64,000 bases of DNA from Zasmidium citrigriseum. Lineage: Eukaryota > Ascomycota > Dothideomycetes > Mycosphaerellales > Mycosphaerellaceae. Below the pieces are notes generated by a model. It saw only the letters and a program-made list of their open reading frames with translations, did not search any database and had not been told where the DNA came from. The position numbers were made by a program, and so were the translations under genes. The stretch lies in NCBI GenBank assembly GCA_002786025.1, contig NHNW01000004.1, positions 1,116,001 to 1,180,000 of the forward strand, read 5' to 3'. This document shows positions 37,484 to 48,311 of the stretch, piece by piece (position 1 is the first letter of the stretch; each line of letters begins with the position of its first letter).

Positions 37484-38615
37484 TCACAGATCCGCCCTCG
37501 CTTCCTCCCCAGCCCAACACCGCCTTATCGTCTCCCTCAGAGGCCCCTTTTCAATTTCCCTTGGATTCCAATAAGGATTCGATACAGCTATCTCCGCCGC
37601 CTTATCGATATCTTCCTCCTTCATCCCGAAGTCCTTCAAACCTCGCTTGACTCCCAATTTCGTGAGCAGGAGATTTAACCCCCGAATCGCATCCCCTTCA
37701 CTCCCCGGCAGGACTCCAGCCAATTTCTCCATCACGTCCGTGATCACAGGGCTATTGTACGCCAACGCGTGAGGGAGGACGATAGTGTGCGTCTCTGCGT
37801 GTGGGAGATTGAAGGTTCCGCCGAGGGTATGGCAGAGTTTGTGGTGCAGGGCCATTCCCACGGTGCCGAGACATTGCGCGCAGAGCCAGGCGCCGTATTG
37901 GGCTTGAGTCCGCGCGGGGAGGTCTCCAGAGGACTGAATGATCGTTGGGAGGGAGGTGGCGAGAGCTTTGATGCCTTCGAGGGCGAGGAGGGAGGTTATG
38001 GGGTTTGTGTTCTGGGCGTAGAGGGCTTCGACTAGAGGACTCTTTAGCTCAGATACAGGAAAGGGTTTTGGAGAACATACCTGCGTGAGCGATGGCGTTG
38101 ACGCCTGATGTCGCACTCAGCCCTGCTGGAAGCGCCATGGTGAAGTCCACATCGTATATCACCGTCCCCGGCAATATCTTTGGATCAGAACGAGTCGTCT
38201 TGCGCCCTTCGGCTGTCTCTCCTAAGATAGGTGTCATCTCAGACCCGGCATACGTCGTAGGGATGCAGATATGCGGCAGCCCTGTCCGAATCGAAATCGC
38301 TTTTCCCAGACCTATCGTGCTGCCGCCGCCGAAACTTATGATGCAGTCAGCGGAGCATTGCTTCGCGTAGGCTAGGGCTTCGTCGGTGATGTGGGTTGGC
38401 GTGTGCATCGTGGCGTTGGAGTAGACGCCTGCTGCGGTGATGGAGCCATTTTGGAGGATGGGTTCGAGGGCTTGGACTTGGGTTTTTTGATGGGGGGTTG
38501 AGAGGAGGAGGGGTTTGGAGAGTTGTAGTCGTTTGATTTCGGAGGGGAGTTTGTTGATGCTGTTTTGGCCGAAAATGACTCGGCTGGGGTTGGTGGTGTA
38601 TTCGAAGGAGTCCAT
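37484..38615 (-). CDS. Maleylacetate reductase (iron-type ADH family)
   Basis: Two exons (38,081-38,615 and 37,484-38,031, with a 49-bp intron) give 360 residues, the usual length for the family. The nucleotide-binding glycine motif FGGGSTIGLGKA is near residue 95, followed by PTTYAGSEMTPILGE. The metal/active-site region includes NAIAHAVEALYA, formed exactly across the intron, HHKLCHTLGG and LPHAETHTIVLPH. Maleylacetate reductases convert maleylacetate to 3-oxoadipate with NAD(P)H, a late step in breakdown of resorcinol, hydroxyquinol and related aromatics. No ring-cleaving dioxygenase is nearby. The only possible partner in view is the Zn2Cys6 regulator next door. Confidence 0.9.
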
Positions 38616-39581
38616 GTTGTCTTAAAAGAGTCGGAATAGGGGCTGAATGTTTGAACATTGGGACTGGTCTACCTACTTGTACCAGACGAAAGTGGGGAGA
38701 AGGGAGCTCTGGCAAGGCGCATTTCCGCGTCGGCGCTCAATGTCGGCTGTTGCGGGTCTTGAATGTGATATTGCTGACTGGCTGGTCAAGCATCCCGGAT
38801 GGACGCAGCAGTCGGCAATATACTTATGCGTAGTTCGATGGGACGGAAGACTGGACTGATGAATGGATAGTCTCATCGTGTGAGGACAAGCCAGAAGACC
38901 GTCAAGGAGAGTGAGTCTGCTCTGTCCGTAGATTTGACTTCTCAATCGAATGTACGACGTTGATTTTGTTATGATTGAAGGCGCTGAAGGATGAAGGTGA
39001 GGTCAACGTTGGAGCGGTCTCAGCAAAGTTGGGAGGACCAGATAGAGTTTTGTGGCCTCAGGCATGGAGCACGTGACGCACGGAATTTCCACCACGCCGG
39101 CCTTAGCTTCACGAATTGCGAACTTTTGGAGCGGCCGACTTCATCCACACCTGCGCACTGCACCCTCGACGCCGGACTACTAACCAAAGGTAAGCAATTG
39201 ACGAATCAATATCGCACTGTCAATCACCGCCGCTGCTGTTGTCGCGCGACCTCGATGTCAAGAGCTGGGACCGCAAGAAGGTGGATGGTGGGCGGGGCCA
39301 AGACGCACATGACGATTTCAATATCTTTCCATGGTGTCTAGAGAATGAGCAAGAGACGGACAAGAGAGATTCCATGGGTCAAGAGCCTATGCGAAATATG
39401 ATCTGAACTGGTCGTCAGACCATTGCGCAAGCATTGGACGGTAGCGGGCATGAGCGACATGTGGTCATACAGACATCGAATGCGGCAGCGGCGGCGGCAG
39501 CGTTGTCCAGTACTTTGCGTATGTCGGAATATCGTGCTGACTCGACTTCACAGTAACAGTACCACCCAGCAGTAGCCCAAG
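38616..39581. other. Intergenic region between divergent genes
   Basis: This region of about 970 bp separates the maleylacetate reductase start from the ribosomal protein S3 start. A splice-donor-like aaaggtaagc near 39,185 and an acceptor-like cagcagtag just before the S3 ATG suggest, weakly, a leader intron in the S3 transcript. No other feature is evident. Confidence 0.35.
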
Positions 39582-40453
39582 ATGCAGTCGCAAACCGCCC
39601 CCGCTCAGGCCATGAGCGGCCTCAACATCTCCAAGCGCAGAAAGTTCGTCGCCGACGGTGTTTTCTACGCCGAGCTCAACGAGTTCTTCCAGCGCGAGTT
39701 GGCTGAGGAGGGCTACTCCGGTGTCGAGGTCCGCGTCACTCCCACCGTCACCGACATCATCATCCGCGCAACGCACACCCAGGAGGTTCTTGGTGAGCAG
39801 GGTCGCCGCATCCGTGAGGTATGGAAAGATCTATTCATTCTGCTAGACACTCGACTGACAGACCGCAGCTCACCAGCTTGATCACTCACCGATTCCGCTT
39901 CCCTCCGGACTCCGTCTCCCTCTACGCCGCCAAGGTCCAGTCCCGTGGTCTCTCCGCCGTCGCTCAGTGCGAGTCCCTCCGTTACAAGCTCCTCAACGGT
40001 CTGGCCGTCCGTCGTGCATGCTACGGTGTGCTCCGATTCATCATGGAGTCCGGCGCCAAGGGTTGCGAGGTTGTCGTCTCTGGCAAGCTCCGTGCTGCCC
40101 GTGCCAAGTCCATGAAGTTCACCGACGGCTTCATGATCCACTCTGGTCAACCCGCCAAGGACTTCATCGACCACGCCACCCGCCACGTCCTCCTCAGACA
40201 GGGTGTGCTCGGTATCAAGGTCAAGATCATGCGCGCCTCGTCCTCCCCATCAGACCCAGCCGGTGAGAAGTCGGGCGGCAAGGGTCTCCCAGACTCCGTC
40301 ACCATCATCGAGCCAAAGGAGGAGCAGCCAATCCTCGCACCAAGCTCGCAAGACTACGGGGCCAAGGCCGCTCAGGCTCAGCAGTTCGCTGCTCAGCAGG
40401 CGGCTGCAACGGGAGAGGAGGGTGCCGAGGAGCCAGCAGCTCAGGAGTACTAA
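39582..40453 (+). CDS. RPS3: 40S ribosomal protein S3 (uS3)
   Basis: Two exons (39,582-39,818 and 39,869-40,453, with a 50-bp intron) give 273 residues. The protein is collinear with eukaryotic uS3: [20 protein letters not shown] near the N-terminus, a KH domain with [16 protein letters not shown] formed across the intron, and the conserved [20 protein letters not shown] and [13 protein letters not shown] blocks. The C-terminus has the usual [13 protein letters not shown] followed by an Ala/Gln/Glu-rich tail. uS3 sits at the mRNA entry of the small subunit and also has DNA-repair roles in some species. The start gives an N-terminal extension ([15 protein letters not shown]) slightly longer than in related fungi, and Met-11 is an alternative start. 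Confidence 0.95.
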
Positions 40454-40579
40454 GCGTCACGTTATGGTCATGGAAATCGGAGTTGGCATGAAAGGAAGCG
40501 TTTTTGAAAGGGAATTTCTCTATCTGCTTCGCCACGCAGCGCTTCTGTAGCGGATAGGGCGATATGAAAGCCGATTACT

Positions 40580-42508
40580 TCAATACCCGCACATGGTGCT
40601 GCCTGTGATGAAGTCTGCTTCCATCATGACTACCATTGCCCCAGAGCCGACATCTACTGTCAATTCGCCAGCGTCGTTTGCAGTGTAGGCTTTGCAGCTG
40701 ATCAGGTCGACGACAGATCCGCCGGGGGAGAAGCCCGCGTCCACGGTAGTGTAGGTACCAGAAGATTGGCTAGTGCCTGCGAACGTCAAGATGAATCGCA
40801 TCACATCCTTCCGAATCGCAATCTGATCCTCGGAATAGTTCAGAGCAATATTCTTGTAATGCGTATATCCCTCCGACTCTGCAGTCCTTAAGTCAGTCCC
40901 TTACCCATCACATCTCAACTCGCTGAGATTACTTACGCTGCACCGCCCACGTCCTGATCTGATTCAAATACGCCGTCACATTCCGCAACTCCGATTTCTC
41001 ATCATACGAACCATTCTCCGCTAACCACATGGCTTCTCGACAATATGGATCGTCTCCTCCCGTGAGGTGCTGTTCTTGGCCTTGGTAGATTATTGGGATG
41101 CCGTCGGTGAGGATCGTCCAGGCTAGAGCGTTGGCTGCGAGGGAGAGGTCCGGGTTGTGCCAGGCGATGCGCGGGTTGTCGTCTGAGGAAGGGTTAGTTA
41201 GGTAAAGGGGGGAGGGGAGTGGGAGGCTTGCGGTTTTCGGTGAAGGTCCCGTGGAGGTTGGAGTCGATGCTGTTGTTCCGGTCGAGGTAGATGTTGTAGG
41301 CTAGTTTCTCGGTGCTTGAGTAGCCGTTGTAGACGAAGGTTTCGTTGAAGGAAAAGTAGAGGGGGTAGTTGATGATGCCGCCGCCGTTGAGGACGGATTG
41401 GTAGGGGTAGGAGTCTAAGTCAGGTCGTCAGATATGTGCTGCTGGTCTGTACCTTCCGTCTTCCGCTCAAACTGGGAGATGAACTCTCTCTGTAAGAGCA
41501 AGCGACTCTAAGCTATTAGAGGGCTTGTTAAGCCCCTAGCCCTCGTCGAGAAAGTTGGGGATTACTAGAGGCATCTTCCACTTTGACCGAACATCGAGGA
41601 TAAGATAAGGAGCACTTACAGCTTGGGTCGTTGTTGCTCAGCTGGACGACGGTTAGTGAACCACGATGATGTTGGGAAGCTAGACGATACGTACCTCGCC
41701 TAAGCAGTAGACACCAGCAGCTTTGCAGAAAGGCGGCATGGACGCTTTGTCGACGTCCTTGACAGAATCGATCCGAAGACCGTCGATGCTGTAGTTGGCC
41801 ACGAGCTGAGTGATCCAGGTGGAGTAAGCGTCGACGACGTTTTGGTCTTCTGTTCGAACATCAGGTAGATTGTTGTACAGCCAGCAGATCTCAGCAGATG
41901 TCTGGTTGTCGTAGTCGATGTTGCTGATCAAGATTAGCGGCAAGACAAGTATTGCGGTGAAAGATTACACACCAATACGGATGGAAGTACGACGAATCAT
42001 TGAACGGATAGTACTGCCCATAATCAACATCTGGATCCGCCGTCAAAGATCCAAAGTGATTCGTCACAACGTCCACCATCAAGAACATGTCTCTCTTGTG
42101 AAGTGCAGCAGACAGATCCTTCAAGTCTTGCTCGGTGCCAAAGTTCTCGTTCAAGGAGTAGAGATCGGTCTGATAGTACCCATGGTAGCCGGTAGCCGTG
42201 TTCTTCGTGACAGGAGAGATCCAGATGGCGTTGAACCCCATATTGTAGATGTACTCGAGCTTCTGTTCGATGCCTTTCCAGGTGCCGCCGCAGTATTCGT
42301 TCTTTGAGACGTCGCATGGTGCTGTGAGGCTGTTGTCGGTTCGGGCGAATCTGTCGGTGAGGACTTGGTATATGCTGTCGATCTTCTAGTCTAAGCAGGT
42401 TTTGACAATGTGAGATGCTTACGATCGACCTCGCCATTCATCTGGAGTACGTGCTAGGCACGATGCCGTAAGGGCCAAAAGCCCAACGACTTCGAAAGAG
42501 AGATGCAT
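40580..42508 (-). CDS. Secreted alpha-amylase (GH13, fungal type)
   Basis: Seven exons: 42,423-42,508; 41,973-42,374; 41,695-41,923; 41,620-41,641; 41,232-41,414; 40,937-41,182; 40,580-40,878. Together they encode 488 residues, close to TAKA-type amylases. A signal peptide ([19 protein letters not shown]) precedes the mature start. All three catalytic residues are present: Asp215 in GLRIDSV, Glu239 in GVYCLGE and Asp309 in FTENHDNPR. The last is formed across an intron with a GC donor. Exon 4 is only 22 bp. Intron 4 (41,415-41,619) is 205 bp and contains most of a dispersed 148-bp repeat. The enzyme should cleave alpha-1,4 bonds of starch outside the cell. No starch-binding domain is present. 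The gene appears intact. Confidence 0.9.
41451..41598 (+). repeat. Dispersed 148-bp repeat inside amylase intron 4
   Basis: Matches 33,861-34,009 over its whole length. It lies within the 205-bp intron and leaves about 20-35 bases on each side for splice signals. It contains a perfect hairpin (gggcttgttaagccc) and a smaller one around ctctctctgtaagagc. This looks like an introner-like or MITE-like insertion tolerated because it is spliced out. Confidence 0.75.
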
Positions 42509-43080
42509 GGTTTTCTCGAGTGATAGTGCAGAACGAAAGTGCATGACAGAAACTGTCCTTCAATACATGCCATAGTATATACTCACACTTGGCATGCGAG
42601 CTGAACACGCAGATGACGGTGTTAGGAAGGTCGTCTTTCGCAAGGTTGCAGCGCTACGTTCAAGTGGCATGCCGGTCGGCGTCATTTTCGGGAAGCCGGA
42701 TCTCATAGCCCCAAAGGCGGAGCTTGTATCTCGAGACTGAGCTATTCCTGAGCATGCGAAGCTCGCAGCAGATGGAGGTGATGTTGTTGTCAGCTTGTGG
42801 ACGACGGACCTGGCTCCAACCACCCCTGATCCGAGAAATGCGGTCTCATTTAAAGTTTAGTGCCGGCTATAGCCGTGCAGGGACGGACGGACCTTCTCGT
42901 CTTTCGAAGACGCGACTTCCAAAACAACATCAACCACATCTCCCTCCATACCAACCTCAAGAGGCCATTGAGACTTGTCTTACTCGCGCCAGCTTTTGTG
43001 GTAGCATCAAAGTCTTTTTCGCTGCTCAATCCCTCACATCTTCCATCACGTCAAGGAACGCGTACTTGCATGCATTAAGC
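42509..43080. other. Intergenic region between divergent genes
   Basis: About 570 bp separates the amylase start and the Nrm1-like start, so it should hold both promoters. An open frame runs through it in the Nrm1 frame, but it lacks family similarity and I do not extend the gene into it. Confidence 0.4.
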
Positions 43081-44059
43081 ATGCTGCCCGACGAAATGAA
43101 CACGACCACGGCTTCGCCCGCAGCTGCTCGTTTGCCCTCCAACAATCCACCTCGTCGGGTGCTGGGTGATGTGTCGCCCAATGTCAGGCCTGCGGCACCA
43201 GCGGGCACTCCTGGAGGCAAGATGTTGACGGGAAGTCCGCTCAAACGCAGCTTCAATGCGGCCATGGAAGGAGGCCAAGGCTTCCGCTATCTCAAGAGGA
43301 GAAAGTTCTCCATCGATTCGCCTTTGAGCCAGATGATGACAGCAGAGGAAGTCGCTGCGCAGGACGACTTTGTGAAGGTTGAGCAGACTGATCAACTGCC
43401 TTCAGGCGATCATGTAAGTCGGAATGGATTCCAAATCTATCAACTGGCGCTTATGTTATGCAAAGAGCAACCTGCCCACGATACAACAACTCGATCCTAC
43501 ACGAGAAAATACCCCGACCGGCTCGGCGAATGAGGACGAAGATGGACAAGAGTCCTCAGCCGACCGGAGATCTTTCTCCTCGTTGATCAATTACGATCCG
43601 TCCTCGCAAACAGCACCCAGCTCCCAGCAACCCGGCCTTGTGTTCAACGGTCCATCTTATGCCGAGATCTTGAGACTGAAGCTCCAAATGGCCATGTTCA
43701 AGATTCGAACGAATCAGGTCCACGTGCCTTTCAATGAACTGCACGTGGAGGAGGATCAATCAGCCTCGAAGGATGCATCAGCACTTCAGACCAGACTGAG
43801 GCCAACTCACGCTCATCCTCCGGCGCCACAGCTACTGCCCGCACCAATCTTGCGCCCTACTCCATACAGCAATCGTGTCATGTACGAGTTCCCCGAACCC
43901 TGCTCTCCGCCACTCGCCACCGATAGGCTTCCCAGCGGTCCAGCTTTGTCAACGCCAAGCAGCAATAGGAGGACCGGTCCGGACGAGCAGGAGCTGACCA
44001 GCAGCATCGTCAAAGGTCGCGTGGCAGAGGGATTACTAGGCCTTAGGAATGCCCTCTAG
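43081..44059 (+). CDS. Whi5/Nrm1-type G1/S transcription repressor
   Basis: Two exons (43,081-43,413 and 43,466-44,059, with a 52-bp intron) give 308 residues. Residues about 178-203 read ILRLKLQMAMFKIRTNQVHV, the short conserved motif by which Whi5 and Nrm1 bind the SBF/MBF transcription complexes. The rest is low-complexity, rich in Ser, Pro and Thr, with several SP/TP sites (GTPGGKMLTGSPLKRS, SIDSPLSQ) fitting control by cyclin-dependent kinase. It should act in the nucleus to repress G1/S genes. Whether it is the Whi5 or the Nrm1 equivalent cannot be told, as many filamentous fungi have one such protein. Its last 24 coding bases overlap the end of the opposing Zn2Cys6 gene. Confidence 0.8.
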
Positions 44060-46244
44060 AAAGGAATTCCCTGCGATTGGGCCAAAGATGCTTGGGTCGT
44101 ATGCGAGGTCGATCGTCTCAGTCATTCGGGCACCTCCTTTGTAACGGGATGCAAAGCCGCCTTCTGCGAGCGCCGCGATTGCCTCTTGCGTGGTCGACAT
44201 GTCCATGCATTGTGGATGGGCCCTTGCCACGTCCATTGTGACAGCCGAGATGTTCAGGGCGCTCGCCATGTCGACCTCAGTCAACATTGAAGGACTTTCT
44301 GTGATCGGAGGGCTACCGCTATCTGCCATATTGTGAGCTACTATTCAGCATCGTAGCTCGCGAGCGTTTCACGATTGCTCACAAAACGTTCTCACGGGTT
44401 CGTCGAACTCGCACCTGCTCTGATCCGACTCAAATCTGTCTCATGAAGTCCGTATCGCTGGGCGATGCAGTCCAGCCTTCCATTCAGCCATCTGCGCTGG
44501 AGGATTGAGATTGATCTCATTTGGGCGGAAACGTAAAGGGGCCATATGAGAAAGTATGCGCCACGATGTGGGCCTGCTTCCATATCAGCACCAATTGCAA
44601 ATCGATTTGCAGAACTTACTGGGCTCTTCTCGCTGTTTCCCTCTTGCCGGTGGAGGTGGCTGGCTGCTGTATCCCAAGTTGAAGGGAACGGATGCAGCTA
44701 TATCATCCACCAGATACTGGACGCGATACACTGCTGCTCTGTATCGCCTATCCTCCATGTAATTGTCCGGATCCAGCCATCGCAGGGCGCCTATCACCAC
44801 ATTGCAACAGAGTAGCTGGCTGACTCTGTTGTTGTTCCGAATACTGGCTGTGTGAGCATTCTGGTAATCGTGGACTGGGCCAGGCCAGAGCTCGGTCGAA
44901 GCGACGTCTTCTTCACGTGGGACTGTTGTGACATGCTGCACGGACTTGTACCCAAACTGAGCTGGCATGTTCATGTCCCACTTGTACAGCTCGTTTTGGA
45001 GGTCGTATGCCTCGCGGAGTAGCTCCTCGACCTAACATCAATGTGAGCGCACGGAACCAAACACCTCTTTCGATCGAGTGGATCTTACCTGCTGGTAGGT
45101 GTCACTTGTCCGCTGGATTTCCTGATCCAAAAGAATCTTCGCTCTAGCCAGGACACCAGGCATTTTGATGCTGCTTTTGATGCTGCAAATGGAGCCTTTG
45201 CTGTGATCACCAACCCAGCCCTCTGGACCTGGAAAATCGGTCACTGATTCTCTTCGCTGGATCGCATCCATGAGCATCTGTGTTCTCGTGGCGCGGAATA
45301 AGGCGAGAGATTGCGGATCTTCAAACTGCGCTGGTCCTCGCGCTCTAGCGATGCTCACGGCTCCATGGACGTGCCTGCTCCAATCTGCGGTCGAAGGCGA
45401 CCGGACGGACTCGTAGAGCTTGCGAACAATCAGCACACGTTACTTTCAGCCAGTTCCCAGACACGTTCACTCACGGCAAAGAGCAGTATAGATAGGAGCG
45501 TCTCATCAGTGAGAGCTTGCTGTGGATCGTTGATCGCTTGCTGCGTTGCCTGCAGCGCCGTCCCGTACAGACGATCTGCATGCTCGAAGAGATCCCTCGA
45601 CCTTCCTGGCAGCGATGCGACTGTCCTAACCGCGATCGCCTCTGTGGCCATGTGCAATGGCGAACGGTTTGCCGATGCCGAAAACAATGGTATCAAGACG
45701 TCGAAGAAGCCGCTGCTGGATCCGGACACCATTGGTCGCTGGACCACGTTGCTGAAGAAGTATGCGATGGACACATTCTCGATAGATGGGTTGAGATTGA
45801 CTTCTCTGAGCGCATCCCAGGTTGCTACCGCCGACAACTGCGTAGCGTCTTCTTGCATGAACGCCGCTGGAACATTGCTGGAGCCGCTGCCTTGTCGAGA
45901 TATCGTTGGATCGATGGTACCTTCAACAGGAGACTTGGATGTGCTGGAGGAGGCTGCTGACGCCTTGCGTCGCGAGCTACTGGCTAGAGCTCCGCTCTGC
46001 TTTCTTCCTCTTGTCGCCTTGCGGGTCACATTCTCCGTTTCGTGCTTGAAGAGGAGGTCGAGTTGATCGGGATACCCAGGACATTCTCGGCCAAGTTTGA
46101 TGCAGTTTAAACACGATGGCCGCCCTTCGTCACACTGTGCGCCGTCAACAACGATCTATCAAGTCCCCCAGCATGTCAACTCACCTTCTTGCGCCGCTCC
46201 CTGCAACGAGTGCAACCAGACGATGGCTTTCCACTGTACACCAT
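44036..46244 (-). CDS. Zn2Cys6 transcription factor
   Basis: Six exons: 46,185-46,244; 45,475-46,134; 45,089-45,418; 44,620-45,031; 44,415-44,573; 44,036-44,340, giving 641 residues. The start MVYSGKPSSGC is typical of a fungal subfamily. The cluster C-x2-C-x6-C-x6-C-x2-C-x6-C occupies residues 11-38, with the first intron splitting it after RERRKK, and is followed by the usual PGYPDQLDLLFKHET. Further on, the domain pattern LLSILLFALYE and GAYFLIWPLYVSAQ...RRWLNGRLDCIAQRYGL matches fungal transcription factor C-terminal domains. All introns are 46-74 bp and keep frame. Target genes are unknown. The 3' end overlaps the Nrm1-like gene by 24 coding bases on the opposite strand. Confidence 0.85.
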
Positions 46245-47642
46245 CTTCGAATGCCAACAATCAGCGGTACACGAAGGGATCGGATTATAAGAAGGGAGAG
46301 TATGCCAAGCAAAAAGGCCCAACGGGATCAATGCAGCCACAAGCAGTGTCCAAAGCCGGCGGATGAAGCGCGTTGATGTGTATTATACTACCCGGCATGA
46401 TCGCTCCCCTGTGGCGCCAATCTGCCCTGCCGTATGATGAGCCTCACTCGTGGGTCTGGATGTCCAATCGCCTGGCCATTGAGATCCCGTTTAGGGCTGC
46501 AGCAACGCGAAAAGAGGAACGAACAACAACAACAGAGCCTCTAGAACGCGCAAACACAGCGACCTCGTTATCCGATAAAACCGTGCGCATCCGATCCAGC
46601 AAGGCCGCGTAGAGCGCGAAGGTAGCAATTGCGGCTGCGAAATAGGACGGCAATAATTGACTTTCTGTCCCGCTCCGACGTCGATGGACTGGAATGGCCC
46701 AACCACGAATCAATCCGTTGTAAACGGCACTACAACTACGACAGGATGACTAAAATTCCGGCTCGAGTGATTTGCTAAGGATGTGCGGCGCTTTGCATGC
46801 ACAGCCCAACAGCCGCAAGTACTTTCCCTGGGAAATCCTTCAAGGGCGACTCGGATTCCAGAGCGAGATGTGCGTAATGCGCGCTGCGTACCTCTCTGAC
46901 TACCTCCTACTGGAGAATTTGTGGACTGTACAGTACAGAGCCAATCCTTGCCGTCTATCGGGCATCCTACCTGGTACCTGGTTTGCCACACCGCGAACGC
47001 AGGGCTACTACGCTACTTTTCAGCCCTACAACGACGACAGACAGATTCGAAGCGTGTGTGGGTAGTCACCAGCCGCCCCCGGTTATCTACACCGCACTAC
47101 CCGTACACGGCCAGCAGCGCGCATGTGAGGCTGAAATGGGCCTTGCTCTGTCATCGGGCAATAGTGTGTTTAATGTCGGCAGAGATGAGGAGTTTGGTAT
47201 GCTTCGCGCGAGGAGCTGAAAGAACAAGAGATTGACCTTCATCAATCGTCCTCAATACAGAGAAAGGGTCTCACGCACTCGGACGGACGCCGTCCACCGA
47301 CCTTGATCGACCTGGTTTTCGCTCCGCATGCCCAATGCAGAAAGCGCTACCCGTATAGCTACGCAACTTGACCTCATAGTTAGGGTTCTTCGCATATCTG
47401 ACAGATTCCGAGAAACCGACTTCACTTCAATGCAGGAGAGGGTGAGAATGAGTGTGAGGCTATGCAATGATTTTCCAGATCGCGAACTACACCCCCGAAG
47501 TACATGTTTAATCGAGCTAGAGCTAGCCATCCGGTACCCATTTCGCCACGCAATGCGAGATACACCCCCGATACACATCGTCCTAACCAAGCTACAATTT
47601 GATATCCATCACCCATCCTAACCTCACTCGCTCAATAACGCA
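46245..47642. other. Intergenic region
   Basis: About 1.4 kb upstream of the minus-strand Zn2Cys6 gene. Several short open frames exist on both strands, but none has recognisable domains or good splice-supported extension. I see no repeat or RNA gene. Confidence 0.4.
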
Positions 47643-48086
47643 ATGCCGACCTCGTCCAAACGTCCGTTTTCGGCTGCCGAAACCTACACATCCATATCTC
47701 ACAACTCTCTCAAAACTCTGCTGACGCGTACCTACATCTCTCTTCCCTTCAACCTCTGGGACATACTTCCGTCTTGGCTCGTACCTTGCATACCGGACAG
47801 CACCTCATCCGTGAAAACACAGCCTCGTCGTCGTCGTCTCTACGCAAATATCGGCTTCAACGACCCGGTATCGCAGGTTGGACATACTTTGCGAGGCCGA
47901 AAGCCGTATCTTGCTTTCGGCATCTCGCCGCGGAGCCTCGACCGGATGGTGAATCTGCCGAAGGAGAGGACGAAGATACAGCCTGACGAACGGAATGTGG
48001 AATCAAAATCAGCGTCGTCGTCAACCTCACGAGAGGTGTCATGCTCATGGCATCGGGGAGGTCGATCCCATTCATTCGTTCTATGA
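47643..48086 (+). CDS. Possible small protein, unrecognised
   Basis: An open frame of 147 codons starts with a plain ATG (MPTSSKRPFSAAETY) and contains a hydrophobic-aromatic stretch (YISLPFNLWDILPSWLVPCI), then an Arg-rich part and a Ser-rich tail. No family is recognised, and competing frames on both strands are nearly as long. The gene on its right ends toward it, so a transcript here would be convergent with the GH63-like gene. It may be a chance frame. Confidence 0.2.
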   Translation: MPTSSKRPFSAAETYTSISHNSLKTLLTRTYISLPFNLWDILPSWLVPCIPDSTSSVKTQPRRRRLYANIGFNDPVSQVGHTLRGRKPYLAFGISPRSLDRMVNLPKERTKIQPDERNVESKSASSSTSREVSCSWHRGGRSHSFVL

Positions 48087-48311
48087 ACACAGGTGGCCTC
48101 CATTCCCATCTAGGTCTGTCTCTATCCTCTTGAATCTTCATCTAAAAGCCTCTAGGTGTCTAAAGTCCTGTAGGTAAACCCCATCCATCATGCCCATGCC
48201 CATGCAATAGTCTGTCTATTCATCATCGTCATCATCAAGTCCGCCCAAACTCCAGGAATGCAATCATAGGTACAAGAAAGAAGACGGCAACAACGTCAAG
48301 ACGTTCCTCGC

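Noticed and set aside
42724..43080. Upstream extension of the Nrm1-like gene to 42,724
   Set aside because: The frame is open but the sequence lacks conservation-like features; the Met at 43,081 begins the Ser/Pro-rich N-terminus expected of the family.
45311..46066. 251-codon plus-strand frame
   Set aside because: Antisense to the Zn2Cys6 protein, whose frame and introns are well supported.
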